This document shows positions 4,879 through 8,594 of a stretch of 8,594 nucleotides of DNA, one piece after another. The first letter of the stretch is position 1; every line of letters starts with the position of its first letter. A program made the position numbers and the translations under genes. The DNA is from an uncultured Caryophanales bacterium. Its GTDB lineage: Bacteria; Bacillota_I; Bacilli_A; RF39; UBA660. The notes under the pieces were generated by a model. The model had not been told where the DNA came from. It did not search any database and saw only the letters and a program-made list of their open reading frames with translations. Location: contig CAMYXG010000047.1 in the NCBI GenBank assembly GCA_947303225.1, positions 1-8,594 on the forward strand, written 5' to 3'.

Positions 4879-7833
4879 TTACAATAATTCATCATGATTT
4901 TCTAATTTAACACTAACTAATTTAGATACTCCAGATTCTTGCATCGTTATTCCATAGAGTGTATTCGCATATTCCATTGTTTTTTTCTTATGTGTAATAA
5001 TTAAAAACTGGGTTTTATTTTTATAATGATTTAAATATTTTCCAAATTGAACTACATTAGCTTCATCTAGAGCAGCTTCTACTTCGTCAAATAAACAGAA
5101 TGGGACCGTTCTAACATTTAAAATAGCAAATAAAAGTGATATTGCAGTTAAAGTTTTTTCTCCACCACTTAATAAAGAAATCGTAGTTAATTTCTTTCCT
5201 GGAGGAGATGCCTTAATATCTACTCCTGTTGTTAGTAAATCATCTGGATTCGTTAGTTCTAGATCTGCCTTTCCTCCATTAAATAATTCTTTAAATACCA
5301 TTTGGAATTCTTTACGAATTTTATCAAATGTTATTTGAAATTCTTCCTTCATTACGTCATCCATTTCTCTCATAATATCTAATAATGTATCTTCTGCATG
5401 AAGAAGATCTTCTCTTTGATTTGATAAGAATTCATAACGACTATTTACTTTTTCATACTCTTCTATTGCATCTAAATTAACCATACCAATTCTTTTAATA
5501 TTTGCTCGATAATTGTTTACTTTTGATCTAGCTTCTTCTGGTTCTATATCTAAAACATATTCTTCTTTTGCTCTTTCATAAGTTAATTCATACTCAGTAG
5601 AAAGAGTTTCTAACATATTATCTAGTTTTACATCCATACGATTCATTGATATTTCAAGTTCTCGTGAAGATTTTTCTAATTCTCTTAAATGAGATAATTT
5701 TACTTTATCATCTGCTTGTTCTTGTTCTATTTTATCTTTTAAATCACTAATTTCTTTATTTAATCCTTTTAATCTTATTTCAATTTGTTCTTTGTATGCT
5801 GTTTTTTCATGATAAAGTTTGATTAATTCTCTTTCTTTTTCATCGATAGAATTATTATGAATTGATTCTAATGATTCTTGTTCTTTTATGATGGAAGATA
5901 ATAACTCTTTATTATCCTTAATATCTTTATTTTTAGTTTCTTGTTGCTCTTTTAATGTTACTTTTTCTTTACTAATGATAAATAGTTTTTCTTCTATTTC
6001 ATTTGTTTTATTATTTATTTCTAGTAATTCTTTTGATATTTCTTCTTGTTCTTGTTTTAATAAATTTGCTTTTTCTTCTAAATGTCTATATTCCTGTTTC
6101 AATATAATTGTACTTTTTCCTTTGTATAAAGATCCTCCTGTTAGAGATCCTCCTACATTGATGACATCTCCTTCTAAAGTAACAATTTTATATTTTGCTT
6201 TTATCATATGAGAAAGACGAGTAGCAGCATCTATATTCGTAGCAACTACAACAATTCCTAATTGATTTTTAATAATAGAAGTATATTCTTTATTATAAGT
6301 CACTAAATCAGACATGATTCCTAAAAAATCATTACTATTTTTTAAGATATTTAAACTCTCATAATCTACATATCTTTCTTTAATAACAGACATTGGAAAG
6401 AATGTTGCTCTACCTAGATGATTATCTTTTAAATAATTAATGGCTCTTTTAGCTGAATCTTCATCCTTTGTAATAATAAAGTTTTTATTAGAAGCAATTG
6501 CTGTATTTAGAGCTTTAACATATTTGTCTTCTGTTGTTAGAACATTTCCTATTGTATCATGAATACCTGTTAAAGAATTAGATTGAAGAACTTTTCTTAC
6601 ACTATTTGGCATGTCTCCATTTTGTTCCATTTCTATTTTTAAATTATCCATTTTATGAATAGTAGAGACATATTCTTGACTATGACTATTATAATCATTA
6701 TTCAGCATATTTTTCTTTAATTTTTCATTTTGAAGTTCTCTTTCAATTCCAATTGTTTCAGTTTCTTTCTCAGAAAGATTTTTCATAATTGCTTTTAAAT
6801 CTTCTTCTAAGATTGTAATAATTCCGGATGTTTTTTCTTTTTTCTCTATTAATTCTCTAATTTCTTCTTTTATTTCATTTTCTTCTTTGGTTGTTTTACT
6901 TCTTTCTTTTAAAAGATTTCTTTCTCCATCTATTTTTTCTTTTTCTTCTGTAACTATTAATAATTCTCTATTTAATTCATTCTTTTCTGTTTCTAACTTT
7001 GATAGTTTATTATTATCTTCTATGTACTTAGCATCTTTTAGATTTGTTTCATTTGATATTTTTACGATTTCATTATCTATTTTTTCTTTTTTCTCTTTTG
7101 AGTTTTCTAAATTATTATGAATATTTTCAATATCATAAGCTAGTAATGCTACTTCATAAGTATCTAGTCCTTTTTTATTTTCTAAGTATTCTTGTGCTTT
7201 TTCACTTTGTTCTTTTAATGGACCTACTTGTAATTCTAATTCGGTAATAATATCATTTACTCTATCTATATTATTATGAGTTCTATCTAGTTTTCTTAAA
7301 GCTTCTTCTTTTCTTTTTTTATATTTTAAAATACCGGATGCTTCTTCAAAAATAATTCTTCTATCAGATGAAGAATTACTTAATATTTTATCTACTTCTC
7401 CTTGAGATATTACATTAAAAGATTCTTTTCCCATACCAGTATCCATAAGCAAGTTATTAATATCTTTTAATCTACATTTTTCATTATTTAAGTAGTATTC
7501 ATTTTCTCCACTACGATAGACTCTTCTTTTTATTGATATTTCTGTATAAGGAATATTGACATAGTGATCCGTATTATCAAAGATTAATTCTACAGAAGCT
7601 ACATTGAGAGGGCTTCTTGATTTGCTACCTGAGAATATTATATCTGACATAGAACCATCTCCACGAAGAGACTTTACAGATTGTTCTCCTAATACCCAAC
7701 GTACTGCATCTACTACATTACTTTTACCAGAACCATTTGGTCCTACGATACAAGTAATCTTATCATCAAGTTTTAATTCTAATTTATCAGCAAATGATTT
7801 AAAACCACTCGTTACAATTCCTTTTAAGTACAT
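4879..7833 (-). CDS. smc: Chromosome segregation protein SMC, 984 aa, short-armed
   Basis: This is the ATPase subunit of bacterial condensin, which acts with ScpA and ScpB to organise and segregate the chromosome by extruding DNA loops. Its order is: N-terminal head with Walker A G31-P-N-G-S-G-K-S38, a coiled-coil arm (about 170-405), a hinge domain (about 405-590) with the Gly-rich GGSLTGG at 561-567, the returning coiled coil (about 590-830), and the C-terminal head with the signature L888-S-G-G-E-K893, Walker B ending D916-E917, and the ITH switch at 946-948. All catalytic parts are intact. It is about 200 residues shorter than B. subtilis SMC (1186), and the loss is split between the two arms. 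The ATG at 7833 is used: AGGGTG precedes it by 6 nt and it begins MYLKGIVTSGFKSF, the family's normal N-terminus. The longer frame from 7956 includes the promoter and terminator region. The usual neighbours rnc and ftsY are absent on both visible sides. Confidence 0.97.
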   Translation of the reverse strand: MYLKGIVTSGFKSFADKLELKLDDKITCIVGPNGSGKSNVVDAVRWVLGEQSVKSLRGDGSMSDIIFSGSKSRSPLNVASVELIFDNTDHYVNIPYTEISIKRRVYRSGENEYYLNNEKCRLKDINNLLMDTGMGKESFNVISQGEVDKILSNSSSDRRIIFEEASGILKYKKRKEEALRKLDRTHNNIDRVNDIITELELQVGPLKEQSEKAQEYLENKKGLDTYEVALLAYDIENIHNNLENSKEKKEKIDNEIVKISNETNLKDAKYIEDNNKLSKLETEKNELNRELLIVTEEKEKIDGERNLLKERSKTTKEENEIKEEIRELIEKKEKTSGIITILEEDLKAIMKNLSEKETETIGIERELQNEKLKKNMLNNDYNSHSQEYVSTIHKMDNLKIEMEQNGDMPNSVRKVLQSNSLTGIHDTIGNVLTTEDKYVKALNTAIASNKNFIITKDEDSAKRAINYLKDNHLGRATFFPMSVIKERYVDYESLNILKNSNDFLGIMSDLVTYNKEYTSIIKNQLGIVVVATNIDAATRLSHMIKAKYKIVTLEGDVINVGGSLTGGSLYKGKSTIILKQEYRHLEEKANLLKQEQEEISKELLEINNKTNEIEEKLFIISKEKVTLKEQQETKNKDIKDNKELLSSIIKEQESLESIHNNSIDEKERELIKLYHEKTAYKEQIEIRLKGLNKEISDLKDKIEQEQADDKVKLSHLRELEKSSRELEISMNRMDVKLDNMLETLSTEYELTYERAKEEYVLDIEPEEARSKVNNYRANIKRIGMVNLDAIEEYEKVNSRYEFLSNQREDLLHAEDTLLDIMREMDDVMKEEFQITFDKIRKEFQMVFKELFNGGKADLELTNPDDLLTTGVDIKASPPGKKLTTISLLSGGEKTLTAISLLFAILNVRTVPFCLFDEVEAALDEANVVQFGKYLNHYKNKTQFLIITHKKKTMEYANTLYGITMQESGVSKLVSVKLENHDELL

Positions 7834-7852
7834 ATTCTTCACCCTATTCATC

Positions 7853-7881
7853 ATTATACAATAAAAGAGTATTTTCAGCAA
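7853..7881 (-). promoter_or_regulatory. Promoter of smc
   Basis: On the minus strand: TTGCTG (7876-7881), a 17-bp spacer and TATAAT (7853-7858). The expected start near 7846 gives a leader of about 13 nt that carries the AGGGTG ribosome binding site. The promoter separates smc from the terminator at 7940-7965, so smc starts its own transcript. Confidence 0.7.
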
Positions 7882-7939
7882 ACACATTCTAGAAAGTTTA
7901 TTTCCTATTAATTTACTTATCATTAGATAATAATAAGTC

Positions 7940-7965
7940 AAAAAAAGGTCATTCATTATGACCTT
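7940..7965 (-). terminator. Strong intrinsic terminator of the right-hand (variable-protein) gene
   Basis: On the minus strand AAGGTCAT (7965 to 7958) pairs perfectly with ATGACCTT (7952 to 7945) around the loop AATGA, and a run of seven T (7946 to 7940) follows. Immediately before it, TTGTA and TACAA (7964-7976) can form a further small stem. It ends transcription coming from beyond 8123 before the smc promoter. Confidence 0.85.
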
Positions 7966-8002
7966 GTATTTTACAATTTATTTTTTTTATACTAGATTAT
8001 CT

Positions 8003-8060
8003 CCGTGTCTACACTTCGCAATGCTCGTTCGACACAAGCTCGGGCTGAGCCCTCGACACA
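8003..8060. repeat. GC-rich palindromic element between the variable-protein gene and its terminator
   Basis: This is a stretch rich in G and C in an AT-rich intergenic region. It contains GTGTC (8005-8009) and GACAC (8055-8059) as possible closing arms, the 8-bp direct repeat TCGACACA (8029-8036 and 8053-8060), two GCTCG copies (8023-8027 and 8038-8042), the stem GGGC/GCCC (8042-8045 and 8049-8052) and GCTCGT/ACAAGC (8023-8028 and 8034-8039). The last stem pairs fully only in minus-strand RNA, where a C-A mismatch becomes G-U. It does not code for a recognisable protein. It may be a dispersed repeat, a structured 3' RNA, or part of a recombination site. None of these can be decided from one copy. 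Confidence 0.5.
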
Positions 8061-8084
8061 CATCATTTTTTATCAAAAATGATG
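8061..8084 (-). other. Perfect 10-bp hairpin with GATA tetraloop downstream of the variable-protein gene
   Basis: On the coding (minus) strand CATCATTTTT (8084 to 8075) pairs with AAAAATGATG (8070 to 8061) around GATA. It lies 38 bp after the stop codon and is not followed by a T-run, so it is not an ordinary terminator. Hairpins or cruciforms with 4-base GRNA-type loops just after the variable region are known as target-recognition elements of diversity-generating retroelements. This one fits that form, but the association is inferred. Confidence 0.6.
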
Positions 8085-8122
8085 GATTAAAGATTATGAG
8101 ATGGTCTGGGGACGAACCACTA

Positions 8123-8227
8123 CTACCAGTTACAGTAAGAGCTACCATCACGGATCACGCCACAGTCCGAACCGTCATCGTCATCCGCGTACACGCCACC
8201 ACGCGCATAATCATAAGCTGTCAAGCC
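8123..8227 (-). other. Candidate variable region (DGR-type or cassette) at the 3' end of the partial gene
   Basis: In the last 35 codons I count 57 G or C of 105 bases, against an AT-rich coding background elsewhere. Of 34 sense codons 26 end in C or T, only one (ACA) ends in A, and GCG, CGT, TCG, GGC and GTG occur, all rare in the neighbouring genes. Adenine makes up about 17% of the coding strand here. Runs such as GAT GAC GAT GAC GGT and TAT GAT TAT are what adenine-specific mutagenesis of AAC/AAT template codons would yield. No template repeat is present in the window for comparison, so the boundary and mechanism are uncertain. Confidence 0.4.
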
Positions 8228-8594
8228 GGAAACGGTACAGTTGAAGTTAGAAGAGCGACCATTACTGTATTCACTACAACGAGATGGATTGATTGAATAG
8301 CCAAAAGCTGTTTTTATTGCTTCTTTGTTGGCTTCATAATAGGGACTAATGTAATCTTCTCCTACTAGATCGGTAGATGTATCATTATCATATGTTTTTT
8401 TTCCTCTTAAAGTATAGGTTCCCGCAACCATTCCTGTGTTTGCTGCGGCCATCTCTGGTGTTACTACAAATTCTACATAAGACTCCGTCACAACATCATT
8501 TTCTATTTTATGCTTTAAGTAGAATGGTAAGTTTTTGCTTGATGCTGTAGCGATTGCGGTTAATGCTTCACTTGGTGTTTGATACTGAGTAATA
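8123..8594 (-). CDS. C-terminal 156 residues of a putative extracellular protein with a variable-looking, Cys-containing end (N-terminus beyond the right edge)
   Basis: The reading frame is open to the right edge, so the GTG at 8491 is not a start. The visible part begins ITQYQTPSEALTAIA. A conserved-looking region follows (LPFYLKHKIENDVVTESYVEF, then TPEMAAAN and AGTYTLRG), then YYEANKEAIKTAFGY. The protein ends in a segment with four Cys (RCSEY, FNCTV, SDCGV, SYCNW) and many Tyr, Asp, Gly, Asn and Ser. The paired-looking Cys suggest disulfides and an exported protein. I associate this layout with pilin-like or secreted proteins of gut Firmicutes whose last part differs between copies, but this is from memory and not a search. 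Two TAG stops stand in tandem (8123-8125, 8120-8122). The gene is followed by a hairpin, a GC-rich element and a strong terminator. Function unknown. Confidence 0.8.
   Translation of the reverse strand, partial: ITQYQTPSEALTAIATASSKNLPFYLKHKIENDVVTESYVEFVVTPEMAAANTGMVAGTYTLRGKKTYDNDTSTDLVGEDYISPYYEANKEAIKTAFGYSINPSRCSEYSNGRSSNFNCTVSGLTAYDYARGGVYADDDDGSDCGVIRDGSSYCNW

Noticed and set aside
7834..7956. 41-residue N-terminal extension of SMC
   Set aside because: It contains the smc promoter, and its far end lies in the upstream terminator. The family N-terminus and the ribosome binding site both place the start at 7833.
8003..8084. Transposon end or CRISPR repeat
   Set aside because: There is no transposase, target duplication or spaced repeat array. 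The internal direct repeats are only 8 bp and occur twice.
7958..8296. Plus-strand reading frame of 112 residues
   Set aside because: It begins in a terminator hairpin, crosses the GC-rich element and runs antisense to the variable protein end. It is open only because that region has unusual composition.
8123..8491. A complete 122-residue gene starting at GTG 8491
   Set aside because: The frame is open upstream to the window edge with coding-like sequence, and no ribosome binding site precedes the GTG, so this is an internal Val.
1..8594. Mollicutes-type code with TGA as Trp
   Set aside because: None of the genes ends in TGA, but no in-frame TGA occurs and all Trp codons seen are TGG. The lack of TGA stops in seven genes is too small a sample.

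Overview
This window looks like a chromosomal segment of an AT-rich, Gram-positive-type bacterium of the Bacilli/Erysipelotrichia/RF39-like part of the Firmicutes. The evidence is the AT-rich base composition, a staphylococcal-type (type 2) peptide deformylase, a SEDS glycosyltransferase, a family S11 D,D-carboxypeptidase, an SMC protein with short arms, a YjcZ-like small sporulation protein, clear AGGAGG-type ribosome binding sites and TTGAnn/TATAAT promoters. Tryptophan is read from TGG and no in-frame TGA appears, so the standard bacterial code fits. The species cannot be named from the sequence.

Layout from left to right. Positions 1-728 (minus) hold the N-terminal two thirds of an FtsW/SpoVE-type SEDS protein that runs off the left edge. 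A divergent intergenic region leads to a 51-residue YjcZ-like protein at 863-1018 (plus), which is too short to be noticed easily and has a sigma-K-like promoter. Next on the plus strand are an unrecognised HExxH protein (1088-2041) and peptide deformylase def (2100-2669). The def stop overlaps the stop of the convergent dacA-like carboxypeptidase gene (2666-3862, minus), and both genes share one terminator hairpin. Upstream of dacA on the minus strand are a divergent protein-kinase-like gene (3936-4799) and smc (4879-7833), each with its own promoter. A region of about 290 bp (7834-8122) holds the smc promoter, a strong minus-strand terminator, a GC-rich palindromic element and a perfect 10-bp hairpin. 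From 8123 to the right edge (minus) is the C-terminal part of a cysteine-containing, probably extracellular protein.

The housekeeping genes concern cell-wall synthesis and trimming (SEDS protein, carboxypeptidase), nascent protein maturation (def) and chromosome organisation (smc). They are tightly packed. Stop codons lie inside terminator hairpins, one promoter -35 box sits in the loop of another gene's terminator, and the dacA transcript is predicted to be leaderless.

The most interesting part is the right end. The last ~35 codons of the partial gene change abruptly to about 54% GC, almost entirely NNC/NNT codons and few coding-strand adenines. They are followed by a 10-bp hairpin with a GATA tetraloop. 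This is the pattern expected of the variable region of a diversity-generating retroelement target, or of a recombining cassette. No reverse transcriptase or template repeat lies in the window, so this remains a hypothesis.
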